A DNA stretch of 64,000 bases, taken from NCBI GenBank assembly GCA_000514715.1, contig KI911459.1, forward strand, positions 419,391 through 483,390, written 5' to 3'. The stretch is from Streptomyces sp. CNH099 (lineage in GTDB: Bacteria > Actinomycetota > Actinomycetes > Streptomycetales > Streptomycetaceae). Positions 31,304 through 39,343 of this stretch are shown piece after piece (the stretch's first letter is position 1; every line of letters starts with the position of its first letter). Made by a program: the position numbers and the translations under genes. The notes under the pieces are model-generated. The model was not told the origin of the DNA. It worked only from the letters and a program-made list of their open reading frames with translations, and did not search any database.

Positions 31304-32617
31304 TCAGTTCTGCATCTGCTGCTGGGCCTCGGTCAGCCGCTCCCGGACCGACTCCGTCGTCACCTCGTCGCCGGCGGCGGCGTCCGCGAACAGCTCCTTC
31401 ATCGCGTCGCCGACGAGGGTCTCGAACTGCGCCTCGTCCGGCACCTGCGGCAGCGGGGCGGACGTGGTGGACAGCACCTCGCGCAGCACGGTCAGGTCGG
31501 TGGTGCTGAACGCCTCGTCCTGCTGCGCCTCCTTGACCGGCGGGATGGAGCCGTAGGTCGCGTTGAGGATCTTCTGCTCCTCGGTGGAGGTCATGAACTT
31601 CACGAAGTCCACGGCGCCGTCGAGGTTGTCGCTGTTCTTGAAGACGGCGATGTTGATGCCGGCGACCATGGAGTTGACGTTCCGGCCCTCCGGCGGGTTC
31701 TCGCTCTGCATCGGCACCGGCGCCACGCCGTACTCCTCGGGCTTCATGCCGTGCGCCTTGAGCGAGCTGCCCGCGGCCTGCCACAGCAGCATCCCGGCCT
31801 TGCCGGTGGCGAAGTCCTTGACCGACTGGTTCTGCGCGTACTCGGCGTTGCCGACGGCGGCGATCCTGTCGTTGGCGAGGAAGTCGACGTACTGCTTGAC
31901 GGCCGCGACCGCCTCGGGGGTGTTGAACGTGGGGTTGCCCTCGGCGTCGAAGAAGTCCGCGCCGTGCTGCTTGCCGAAGACGAAGGCGTGGTGCGAGTTC
32001 TCCACCGGGTTGCCGCCCTCGACGGCGACCCCGTACGTGCCGTCCCCCGTCAGCCTCTTGCCGATCTCCACGAAGTCGTCCCAGGTGGCGGGGGGTTCCT
32101 CGATGCCGGCCTCGGCGAACATCGCCTTGTTGTAGTAGAGGGCGTAGGAGAGGGAGTACAGCGGCACGGCCGCCGGGTCCTGGCCCTCGGCACCCGCGGC
32201 GGCCAGCGCCGAGGGGACGAACCGGTCCCGGCCGCCGATCCGGTCCAGGGTCTCGTCGTCCCAGGCGAGCAGCCCGTCGCTGGCCTGGAGGGAGGCGGAC
32301 CAGGTGTTGCCGATGTTGAGCACGTCGGGGCCCTGCCCGGACGTGGTGGCCGCGAGGATCCGGTCGAGCAGGCTGTCCCAGGGGACGACTTCGAGCTTGA
32401 CGTCGATGCCCGTCTTCTTCTCGAACTTCTCGATCTCCGGGGTGAGCACCTCCTTGTCGTGCTCCAGGCTGGTGCCCTGGTTGCTCGCCCAGTAGGTCAG
32501 CTCGTCGGGCTTGTCGTTGCCGCCCTCCGAGCCGGTCGAGCTGCCGCCGCCGCAGGCGGCGGTCAGGCCGAGTGCGGTGGCGAGTGCGGCGGTCGCCGCC
32601 AGACGGATTCTGCGCAT
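31304..32617 (-). CDS. Sugar ABC transporter substrate-binding lipoprotein
   Basis: A 437-residue lipoprotein. The signal peptide MRRIRLAATAALATALGLTAAC ends in a lipobox at Cys22, followed by a glycine/serine linker. The mature protein is a family-1 solute-binding protein (DELTYWASNQG, FEKKTGIDVKLEVVPWDSLL, GKAGMLLWQAAGSSLKA). Upstream in-frame codons exist (ATG at 32644), but the ATG at 32617 directly begins the signal peptide. It lies divergent from the ROK regulator across a 151-bp region rich in TTAA-containing repeats. The sugar specificity is inferred to be a beta-glucoside from the linked GH1 enzyme. Confidence 0.92.
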   Translation of the reverse strand: MRRIRLAATAALATALGLTAACGGGSSTGSEGGNDKPDELTYWASNQGTSLEHDKEVLTPEIEKFEKKTGIDVKLEVVPWDSLLDRILAATTSGQGPDVLNIGNTWSASLQASDGLLAWDDETLDRIGGRDRFVPSALAAAGAEGQDPAAVPLYSLSYALYYNKAMFAEAGIEEPPATWDDFVEIGKRLTGDGTYGVAVEGGNPVENSHHAFVFGKQHGADFFDAEGNPTFNTPEAVAAVKQYVDFLANDRIAAVGNAEYAQNQSVKDFATGKAGMLLWQAAGSSLKAHGMKPEEYGVAPVPMQSENPPEGRNVNSMVAGINIAVFKNSDNLDGAVDFVKFMTSTEEQKILNATYGSIPPVKEAQQDEAFSTTDLTVLREVLSTTSAPLPQVPDEAQFETLVGDAMKELFADAAAGDEVTTESVRERLTEAQQQMQN

Positions 32618-32645
32618 GGTCGTGTGGCCCCTCTCCGGGCGCATG

Positions 32646-32695
32646 ACTTAAGGCTGTGAACGCGGCTCGCGCTTAATTTAGAGCGTGAGTTAAGT
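32646..32695. promoter_or_regulatory. Inverted TTAA-type repeats between ABC operon and ROK gene
   Basis: ACTTAAG (32646-32652), CTTAA (32672-32676) and TTAAG(T) (32690-32695) form inverted pairs. The outer pair ACTTAA/TTAAGT is exact, and the inner CTTAA/TTAAG pair is separated by 13 bases. The segment is AT-rich relative to its surroundings and covers the shared promoter. ROK regulators often bind AT-rich inverted repeats, so operator function for the divergent ROK protein is plausible. Confidence 0.5.
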
Positions 32696-32768
32696 AGTGA
32701 AAGAAGTGTCCGTCAACCCTTCTCACACGGGTTTCCCGGCACGTATCTTTCCTCCGGGAAGGAGCCAC

Positions 32769-34073
32769 ATGGCGAGAAGCAACGGCCGTACCGTGCGCGA
32801 CCTGCGCCGCAGCAACCGCTCCGCGGTGCTGCGCCACCTGTACTTCGAGGGGCCGCTGAGCCGCCAGGAGCTGGGCCCGGTCACCGGGCTCAGCTCCGGG
32901 TCGATCAGCAACGTCGCCGCGGAACTCATCGCCGAGGGGGTGCTGGAGGAGGCGGGCGCGGTCGACTCCGACGGGGGCCGGCCCCGCACCCTGCTGCGGG
33001 TGGCGCCGCGCTGCGGATACATCGCGGGCGTCGACGTCGGCGAAACCCGGGTGCTGGTGGAGCTGTTCGACCTCACCCGCACCGAACTCGCCCGCGCCGA
33101 GCGCCCGCTCGCCGACGGCGGCCGGGACGCCGGCGGGGTCGTCGCCCACATCGCCGACGGGCTGGCCGCCGTGCTCACCGACGCCGGCGTCGCCCCCGGG
33201 CGGCTGCTCGGCGTCGGCCTCGGCGTCCCCGGCATCGTCGACCGCGAACCCGCCCGGGGCGGCGCGGTGGTGCACGCCCAGACCGTCGGCTGGGACGCCG
33301 TGCCGCTGGAGGCGATGCTGCGCACGGCCGCCACCGGCCTCGACGGCGTGCCGTACACGGTGGCCAACGGCGCCAAGACGCTGGGCCAGGCCGAGATGTG
33401 GTTCGGCGCCGGGCGGGGCGCGCGCAACGCCGTCATCGCGCTGATCGGCTCCGGCGTCGGCGCCTGTGTCGTCACCGACGGCACCGCCTACGGCGGCTCG
33501 TCCAGCGGCGCGGGGGAGTGGGGGCACACCACGATGCAGCTGCGCGGCCGCCGCTGCCGCTGCGGCGCCCGCGGCTGTCTGGAGGCGTACGTCGGCGCCG
33601 CGGGGATGCTGGCCCGCTGGCGGGAGGCGGGCGGCGAACCGGTCGCCGCCGACGAGGAGTCGGCGCTCGCCGAACTGGTCGCCGCCGACGACGCCGCGGC
33701 CCGCGCGGTGCTGGACGAGACCGCGGAGTACCTCGGCGCCGGCATCGCCGACCTCGTCAACCTCTTCAACCCGGAGCGCATCGTCCTCTCCGGCTGGGCC
33801 GGGCTGCTCGCCGGCCCGCGGCTGCTGCCCGCCGTACGCGGGGCCACGGCCACGTACGCGCTGCGCCACCCGGCGGCGCGCGCGGCGATCGAGATGGGCC
33901 GGCTCGGCACCGACGCCGTCACCGTCGGCGCCGCGACGCTGCCGCTGAGCCGCTTCCTCGACGCGGGCGGCACGTTGACCCCGCCCGGGGAGGAACCGCG
34001 GCGCGGGTCCTCCGGTGTGACCGGCGGATCAGCCGCGGGAGACGCGCTGCGCGGTCGCTCGGCCGCGGAGTGA
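32769..34073 (+). CDS. ROK-family transcriptional regulator
   Basis: A 434-residue protein. Residues 20-75 hold a MarR-like winged helix (LRHLYFEGPLSRQELGPVTGLSSGSISNVAAELIAEG). Then comes a ROK sugar-kinase fold with GVDVGETRVLVELFD and the zinc motif CRCGARGCLEAYVG. The ATP/sugar motif GLGVPGIVD is present. The C-terminal 45 residues are a polar tail. AAGGAG precedes the ATG. Divergence from the sugar uptake operon points to control by an imported sugar or its phosphate. Confidence 0.93.
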   Translation: MARSNGRTVRDLRRSNRSAVLRHLYFEGPLSRQELGPVTGLSSGSISNVAAELIAEGVLEEAGAVDSDGGRPRTLLRVAPRCGYIAGVDVGETRVLVELFDLTRTELARAERPLADGGRDAGGVVAHIADGLAAVLTDAGVAPGRLLGVGLGVPGIVDREPARGGAVVHAQTVGWDAVPLEAMLRTAATGLDGVPYTVANGAKTLGQAEMWFGAGRGARNAVIALIGSGVGACVVTDGTAYGGSSSGAGEWGHTTMQLRGRRCRCGARGCLEAYVGAAGMLARWREAGGEPVAADEESALAELVAADDAAARAVLDETAEYLGAGIADLVNLFNPERIVLSGWAGLLAGPRLLPAVRGATATYALRHPAARAAIEMGRLGTDAVTVGAATLPLSRFLDAGGTLTPPGEEPRRGSSGVTGGSAAGDALRGRSAAE

Positions 34074-34258
34074 GCCGCCGGCGGGCGTCGCGCGAGCAGT
34101 GGCCGGGTGAGCGGCGGCCGGGTGAGCGGCCGGCCGGACCGGGCGCGGGGGGACGGCCCGCGCGGGGAGCCTGACCGCGGGTTGTCCGCATCCCTTCCGG
34201 CCCGTCATTCTCGCGGTGCCCGCGCCAGGCGAGCCCGCGGCGCCTGCGGCAGGCGAAC

Positions 34259-34293
34259 GGCGGCCGGACGGGGGCATCCCCCGGCCGGCCGCC
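34259..34293. terminator. Hairpin between convergent ROK and ThuA/PQQ genes
   Basis: The arms pair GGCGGCCGG (34259-34267) with CCGGCCGCC (34285-34293) and CGGGGG (34269-34274) with CCCCCG (34278-34283). A single A-G mismatch separates the two helices, and the loop is CAT. Both flanking genes converge on it, so bidirectional termination is likely. Confidence 0.7.
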
Positions 34294-34337
34294 GCCGTGC
34301 GGTGCTGGGCGGTGCGTCAGCTCACCGCCGCCTCACC

Positions 34338-37300
34338 TCAGTTCACCGTCACCTGCACGGCACCGGTCGTCAGATCCCCGGTGTCGTCCGTGACGGTCAG
34401 ATGGGCGGTGTACGTCCCCTTCCTGCTGTACGTGTGCGCCGCCGTGGCCGCGCCGTCGGCGGTCGCGTTGTCGCCGAACGTCCAGTGGTACGACTCGGCC
34501 GTACGCCCCTCCGGCAGCGTCACCGCGCCCTCGAAGGAGACCTCGGCCGGCGCCGTCCCGCTCTCCGGCGAGGCCGTCACCGTCACCTCCGCCGCCGACT
34601 CCTTCTCCGCGCCCGGGCCGTTGAAGTGCAGCCAGTCCAGCGCCAGCAGGTCGGGACCCGACGGCGTCCACTCCGGGTTGGTGAAGACCGCGTAGATCTT
34701 CTCCACCCCGCCCGGGTCCGCCAGCGGCACCGTCGGCGAGACCACGTGGGCGTAGTCGCCGGTGTTCGGGATCGTCGCCGTGCCGAGCAGCTCGCCGTCG
34801 GGCGCGCCGGAGCGGAACTCCACGTCGCCGCCGAGCCCGCCGGAGGAGGCGCCGACCGTGACCGAGTCGACCCCGCTCAGGCTCCCCGGGTCCAGCACGA
34901 TCCAGTCGCCGTTCTCGATCTCGCCGAGCCGCTTGCCGCCGGAGGAGTCCGCACGGTCCAGCGTCTGCACCCCGCCGTTCGCGCCGCCGGTGCCGTTGTG
35001 GTGCTCGGCCTCGCGGAACTTCTGCCGCAGGCTCAGCGAGTCGGAGCCGACCAGGCTCGGCACGCCGTCGGCGCCCATGTCCTCGTACTGTGCGCTGATG
35101 CCGTAGTAGAGGTTCTGGCCGGGGCCGTGGCTGTCGCCGGGGTCGGTCGTGAACTCGCCCGCACACCCGGTCAGGTTGTCCAGCGGGTGCAGGTGGTCGT
35201 CGTGCCCGAGCTGCGTCTGCACGACCACGCGCGAGCAGTCGATCTCACCGTCCTCCGGGTCGCTGACCTCGACCCGGTACGGGACGGTGTCGCCGAAGTC
35301 GAACGCCCCGCCGTTCGCCGGCGTGGTGACCGTCACCTCCGGCCGGGTGTTGCCCACGGTGATCTCGTGCACCGCCCTCGCGGTGCGCTCCGGCGGGCCC
35401 TCGACCGTCAGCCGGGCGTTGAACCGGCCCTTCTCGGTGTACGTGTGCGTCGGGTCGGGGTCGGTGGAGTCGGTGGTGCCGTCCCCGTCGAAGTCCCAGG
35501 CGTACGTGATCGGGTCGTCGCCCGGCGAGTGCGAGCCCTCCGAGGAGAACTCCACGGTCAGCGGCGCGGGCCCGGAGTCCGCCGACGCCGTCAGCTTCGC
35601 CACCGGCGGCCGGCCCTCGGCCACGTAGTCGATGCGGTAGATGCCGGCGTTGTCGTTGCTGCCGCCGCGGCCGGTGCCGCTGCCCTCGCCGAAGTCGATG
35701 ACGTAGAGCGAGCCGTCCGGGCCGAAGTGCGCCTCGAAGGGCTGGATCCAGTCCATGTCGTCGAAGATGCCGTTGATCGAGTGCAGGTCGCCCTTCCGGG
35801 CGGGCTCGAACCTCGGGTCCTCGAACTCCTGGTCCTTCTCCTGGAACGAGAAGGTCTTGAACCACTTGCGGGTCAGCTCGTACGTGAGCCACTTCCCCTC
35901 GAAGTACTCGGGGAACTTGTACGGGCTGTCGTTCTTCGGGTCGTAGTCGTAGACCGGGCCGCTCATGGGCCCGCCGCCGCCGGTGCCCAGCTCGGGGAAC
36001 TCCGCCGAGGCCGAGTACGCGTACCAGACCGTGGCGGGCTGCGCGGGCGGCAGCTCCGTCTTGCCGGTGTTGTTCGGCGAGTCGTTCACCGGAGCGGAGC
36101 AGTCGAACTTCTCCCCGGAGGTGCCGGTCGCGAAGTCGTAGTCGTTGAAGGGCGTGTTGTCGCCGATGCAGTACGGCCAGCCCTGGTTGCTCGCCTCCGT
36201 GATCCGGTTGTACTCCACCGTCCCCTCCGGCCCGCGGTCCGGGTCCGCGCCGCGTGCGTCCGGGCCGTAGTCCGCGACCAGCAGGGCGCCGGAGAGCGGG
36301 TCGGTGGTGATGCGGAACGGGTTGCGGAAGCCCATCGCGTAGATCTCCGGTCGGGTCTTCGCCTCGCCCTTCCGGAAGAGGTTGCCCTTCGGGACGGTGT
36401 AGCCGCCGCCCTTCGTGGGCTTCACCCGCAGCACCTTGCCGCGCAGGTCGTTGGTGTTGCCGGAGGTGCCCTGGGCGTCCCAGGCGCGGCGGCCGTCCCG
36501 CTCGTCGATCGGCGTGTAGCCGCTCGACTCGAACGGGTCGGTGTTGTCGCCGGTGGCGACGTAGAGGTTGCCCTTGGTGTCGAAGGTGATCGAGCCGGCC
36601 ATGTGCACGTTGGCCCGGCCCTCGCCGCGCCAGGTGGGGATGGTCAGCAGCACCTTCTGCGACGCCGGGTCGGCGACGTCCCCCTTCATGGTGAAGCGGG
36701 ACAGGTTGAGGTGGTTCTCCTCCTTGTCGGAGTGCAGGAGGTAGACCCAGTTGTTCTTCGCGAAGCGCGGATCGAGGGTGAGCCCGAGGAGACCGTCCGA
36801 CTGGCTGGTCATCTCGGGGGTGTAGTCGAAGTCCAGGGCGGTGGTGACGTTCAGCGTCTCCTGGTCGACGACCTTCAGCTCACCGGTGCGCTGGGCGTAG
36901 AACACCCGCCGGTCGGGGGCGACGGCCAGCTCGAACGGGTCGGCGAGGTCGTCGGAGACCAGCGCGGTGCGCTGGAAGTTGCCGGTCTGGGTGGCGGAGC
37001 AGTCGCCGGGCGCCGCGCCCGCGGCCCACCGGATGCCGCCGAGCAGGTGCTTGAGGAACAGCGGCTCGTCGAAGGAGGACGCGTCGTGGCCGCCGGCGGT
37101 GAACCACGACCGGCCGCCGTCGTACTTCTGGCACCACGAGTACGGGTGGTCGACGCCCTCGTCCAGGCCGGTGACGCCGTCGCGGACCTTGATCTGCGCG
37201 AGGGTGTGCACCTTGCCGGTCGGGTTGGCGCGCCAGTTGTACCACTCCTCGTGCCGCTCCCACAGCTGCGGCAGGCCCCTGGTGGAGGGGTGGTCGTCGT

Positions 37301-37793
37301 CCAGCACCTTGATCCGGCCGGTCTGCGGCGCGGGGTGCTTGTCGAAGATGGCGCCGACCAGGCCCTCGTACCAGTCCCAGTCGCGCTCGCTGGCCGAGGC
37401 CGCGTGCAGGCCGAGCCAGCCGCCGCCCCCCTGGATGTACGACTGGAGCGCGGCCCGCTGGTCCGCGTCGAGCAGGTCACCGCTCTCCGGGGTGGAGTTG
37501 GTGTTGTTGAAGACGACCGCCTCGTAGTTCGCGAGGTTCTCGTCGGTGAACGCGGCGGCGTCGTCGGTCGCGTCGACCTCGAACCCGTGCGTCTCGCCGA
37601 GTTCCTGGACGGCCTCGATTCCCGCGGGGATGGAGTCGTGGTAGAAGTTCGTGACCTTGGAGAAGACCAGGACCCGGAAGTCGGCCTCCTCGTCCTGCGG
37701 GGCGGCCGTGGCCGAGGCCGTGCCCAGGAGCAGCGCGAGCAGCGCGGCCAGGACGGCGACGGGCGACAGGGGTGGTCTGGCTAGGCGTCTCAT
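34338..37793 (-). CDS. Secreted ThuA / PQQ sugar dehydrogenase / PKD multidomain protein
   Basis: A 1,151-residue exported protein. Signal peptide 1-31. ThuA-like glutamine-amidotransferase fold about 38-275 (RVLVFSKVTNFYHDSI, QSYIQGGGGWLGLHAA). PQQ-dependent glucose/sorbosone dehydrogenase beta-propeller about 285-720 (PFELAVAPDRRVFYAQ, YAMGFRNPFRITTDP, ASNQGWPYC). PKD domain about 725-815 (YAWDFDGDGTTDSTDP). A carbohydrate-binding-like region about 830-1060. Second PKD 1068-1151 (YHWTFGDNATADG). Extracellular sugar oxidation is inferred. The ATG has GGGAG at the right spacing, and a LacI-type operator core lies 66 bases upstream. Confidence 0.9.
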   Translation of the reverse strand: MRRLARPPLSPVAVLAALLALLLGTASATAAPQDEEADFRVLVFSKVTNFYHDSIPAGIEAVQELGETHGFEVDATDDAAAFTDENLANYEAVVFNNTNSTPESGDLLDADQRAALQSYIQGGGGWLGLHAASASERDWDWYEGLVGAIFDKHPAPQTGRIKVLDDDHPSTRGLPQLWERHEEWYNWRANPTGKVHTLAQIKVRDGVTGLDEGVDHPYSWCQKYDGGRSWFTAGGHDASSFDEPLFLKHLLGGIRWAAGAAPGDCSATQTGNFQRTALVSDDLADPFELAVAPDRRVFYAQRTGELKVVDQETLNVTTALDFDYTPEMTSQSDGLLGLTLDPRFAKNNWVYLLHSDKEENHLNLSRFTMKGDVADPASQKVLLTIPTWRGEGRANVHMAGSITFDTKGNLYVATGDNTDPFESSGYTPIDERDGRRAWDAQGTSGNTNDLRGKVLRVKPTKGGGYTVPKGNLFRKGEAKTRPEIYAMGFRNPFRITTDPLSGALLVADYGPDARGADPDRGPEGTVEYNRITEASNQGWPYCIGDNTPFNDYDFATGTSGEKFDCSAPVNDSPNNTGKTELPPAQPATVWYAYSASAEFPELGTGGGGPMSGPVYDYDPKNDSPYKFPEYFEGKWLTYELTRKWFKTFSFQEKDQEFEDPRFEPARKGDLHSINGIFDDMDWIQPFEAHFGPDGSLYVIDFGEGSGTGRGGSNDNAGIYRIDYVAEGRPPVAKLTASADSGPAPLTVEFSSEGSHSPGDDPITYAWDFDGDGTTDSTDPDPTHTYTEKGRFNARLTVEGPPERTARAVHEITVGNTRPEVTVTTPANGGAFDFGDTVPYRVEVSDPEDGEIDCSRVVVQTQLGHDDHLHPLDNLTGCAGEFTTDPGDSHGPGQNLYYGISAQYEDMGADGVPSLVGSDSLSLRQKFREAEHHNGTGGANGGVQTLDRADSSGGKRLGEIENGDWIVLDPGSLSGVDSVTVGASSGGLGGDVEFRSGAPDGELLGTATIPNTGDYAHVVSPTVPLADPGGVEKIYAVFTNPEWTPSGPDLLALDWLHFNGPGAEKESAAEVTVTASPESGTAPAEVSFEGAVTLPEGRTAESYHWTFGDNATADGAATAAHTYSRKGTYTAHLTVTDDTGDLTTGAVQVTVN

Positions 37794-37856
37794 AGTGCTC
37801 CCGGTTGTACGCGGACACGGGCGGCGTCGAGGGGCGGCCCGCTTGCCAGGCGTGTA

Positions 37857-37868
37857 GAAAGCGCTTGC
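37857..37868. promoter_or_regulatory. LacI-type operator upstream of the ThuA/PQQ gene
   Basis: GAAAGCGCTTGC contains the symmetric core AAGCGCTT, fitting the general LacI/GalR operator style with a central CG. The same core with the same right flank (GCTTGCTGA) recurs at 41776-41783 before the fucosidase gene. No LacI-family gene lies in the window, so the regulator must be encoded elsewhere. Confidence 0.6.
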
Positions 37869-38065
37869 TGACGGTGCCTTGTCAAAGTAAGCCCTTACTA
37901 ACGGGTGGTCAACGGTCGTGCGCGGACCGGCGCTCGACGGCTTCCGGGTGCCGGAGGGGCGGTCGGCCCGCGCGGGCCCCCGCCCCGGAGGCGTGCGCGG
38001 CGCCACCGGTCACCGGTTCGGTTTGTTGCGGTTTGGCCGACACTGGCCGATCGGCGTAGGAACGG

Positions 38066-38071
38066 TATCCT
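38066..38071 (+). promoter_or_regulatory. Candidate -10 box for a leaderless methyltransferase mRNA
   Basis: TATCCT begins 12 bases before the ATG at 38078, the geometry seen for leaderless actinobacterial genes. No ribosome site is present in CTCACGGG between them. Confidence 0.45.
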
Positions 38072-38077
38072 CACGGG

Positions 38078-38845
38078 ATGGGCGAGGACCTGAGCGCGGC
38101 TGCGGCCAGGGGCTGGGCGGTGCGCTGGGAGCTTCAGCGGGAGCAGCGGGAGACCGGCCGCGAGGAGCGCTTCACCGTCGTCGGCGACCTGCTGGAGCGG
38201 GTCACCGCCGGCCACGACCGCCCCGCCGCCCTCGACCTCGGGTGCGGTACGGGCTCGCTGGCCGCCCGGCTCAAGCGGCGGATGCCCGCCCTCGACGTCG
38301 TCGCCGTGGACGCGGACCCCGTCCTGCTCGGCCTCGGCCGCCGCATGCACGGCACCCGGGTCCGCTTCGTCGACGCGGTGATCGGCGGCCTCGGCTGGGC
38401 CGACGCCCTCGACCTCGAACGCCCCCTGGACGCCGCGGTGTCGGCCTCGATGCTGCACCGCCTGCCCGAGCGCGTGCTGCTGGAGGTCTACGGCCGGCTG
38501 CACACCCTGCTCCGCCCCGGCGGGCTGCTCGTCAACGCGGGCCGGCTGCGCCAGGACGACGCGGCCGTCGCGGAGCTGGCCGGCGAGGTCGGCAGGCGGC
38601 TGGCGGAGCGGCGGCGGATGCCGGGCGGCGAGGACCGGTCGTCGTGGTGGGAGGCGGCGTCCGCCGCGCCGGAGCTGGCCCGGCTCTTCGCCGAGCGGCG
38701 CCGCCGCGGGCCGGCACCCGGCGGGGAGAACGGCCTGAGCCTGGCGCGCCACGTGGACCTGCTGGAGAAGGCGGGCTTCGAGGCGGTCGGCACGGTGTGG
38801 CAGTGCGGGGACAGCTGCGTGCTGGTGGCGGTCAGGGGCGGCTGA
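38078..38845 (+). CDS. Class I SAM-dependent methyltransferase
   Basis: A 255-residue protein. RPAALDLGCGTGSLAARLKRR is motif I (about residues 46-66, cited in part), and LDVVAVDADPVLLGLGRR is motif II with an acidic SAM-ribose ligand. AAVSASMLHRLPERVLLEVY and LRPGGLLVNAGRL follow. The substrate is not evident; the general pattern is shared by many small-molecule methyltransferases. It is transcribed alone between two minus-strand genes and probably leaderless. Confidence 0.87.
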   Translation: MGEDLSAAAARGWAVRWELQREQRETGREERFTVVGDLLERVTAGHDRPAALDLGCGTGSLAARLKRRMPALDVVAVDADPVLLGLGRRMHGTRVRFVDAVIGGLGWADALDLERPLDAAVSASMLHRLPERVLLEVYGRLHTLLRPGGLLVNAGRLRQDDAAVAELAGEVGRRLAERRRMPGGEDRSSWWEAASAAPELARLFAERRRRGPAPGGENGLSLARHVDLLEKAGFEAVGTVWQCGDSCVLVAVRGG

Positions 38846-38871
38846 GGCCGGCCTCCGCGAGCGCCGGCGGC

Positions 38872-39078
38872 TCAGGCCGCGGCGGCCGGCAGGCCGGCGC
38901 GTGCCTTGGGCCGCGGCGCGACCACCGCGCCGGTCGGCAGGAGTTCCCCGGTGTCGTCGAAGACGATCGTGCCGTTGCACAGCAGGCTCCAGCCCTGCTC
39001 GGGATGGAAGGCCACGGTCTGCGCCGCGTCGCGGTCAGGGCGGTCGGCGGCGGGGCACTCGGGCCGGTGGGAGCACAT
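38872..39078 (-). CDS. DUF5999 family small protein
   Basis: A 68-residue protein starting MCSHRPECPAADRPDRDAAQ and containing FHPEQGWSLLCNGTIVFDDTG and ELLPTGAVVAP, closely matching the conserved small Streptomyces DUF5999 family. The N-terminal CxxxxxxC pair and a later cysteine might bind metal. The ATG has GAGAGGTG upstream. Function unknown. The frame is open far upstream, but only this start gives the conserved beginning. Confidence 0.85.
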   Translation of the reverse strand: MCSHRPECPAADRPDRDAAQTVAFHPEQGWSLLCNGTIVFDDTGELLPTGAVVAPRPKARAGLPAAAA

Positions 39079-39343
39079 CGGACACCTCTCGGTCGGGAAG
39101 CGGCGGCCCGCGCGGGGCCGCCGGTGGCGGTGTTGTGCCGTCTGGTGAAGGAGACCCGGCGGACGCCGGAAACTCATCGCCGCCTTCAGGAGAACACCGC
39201 GGGGCCCCGCCCCGGTCGGCGCGGGGTCACAGTCCCGTCTCCGTGTGCGGTGCCGCGCGTTCCGCCCCGCCGGTGCGGGTGGGCCCGCCGTGCCGCAAGC
39301 CCCTCGCCGCACCGGCGGGCCGTGCCGCCGGCGGCCGCGCCCG

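Noticed and set aside
34107..37784. Open frame of about 1,225 codons on the plus strand
   Set aside because: Antisense to the ThuA/PQQ protein, which has clear domains and a signal peptide. The plus-strand translation has no recognisable motif.
37794..38077. N-terminal extension of the ThuA/PQQ protein to 38006
   Set aside because: The extra residues are Arg/Pro-rich, precede a clear signal peptide with its own ribosome site, and would run through the LacI-type operator.
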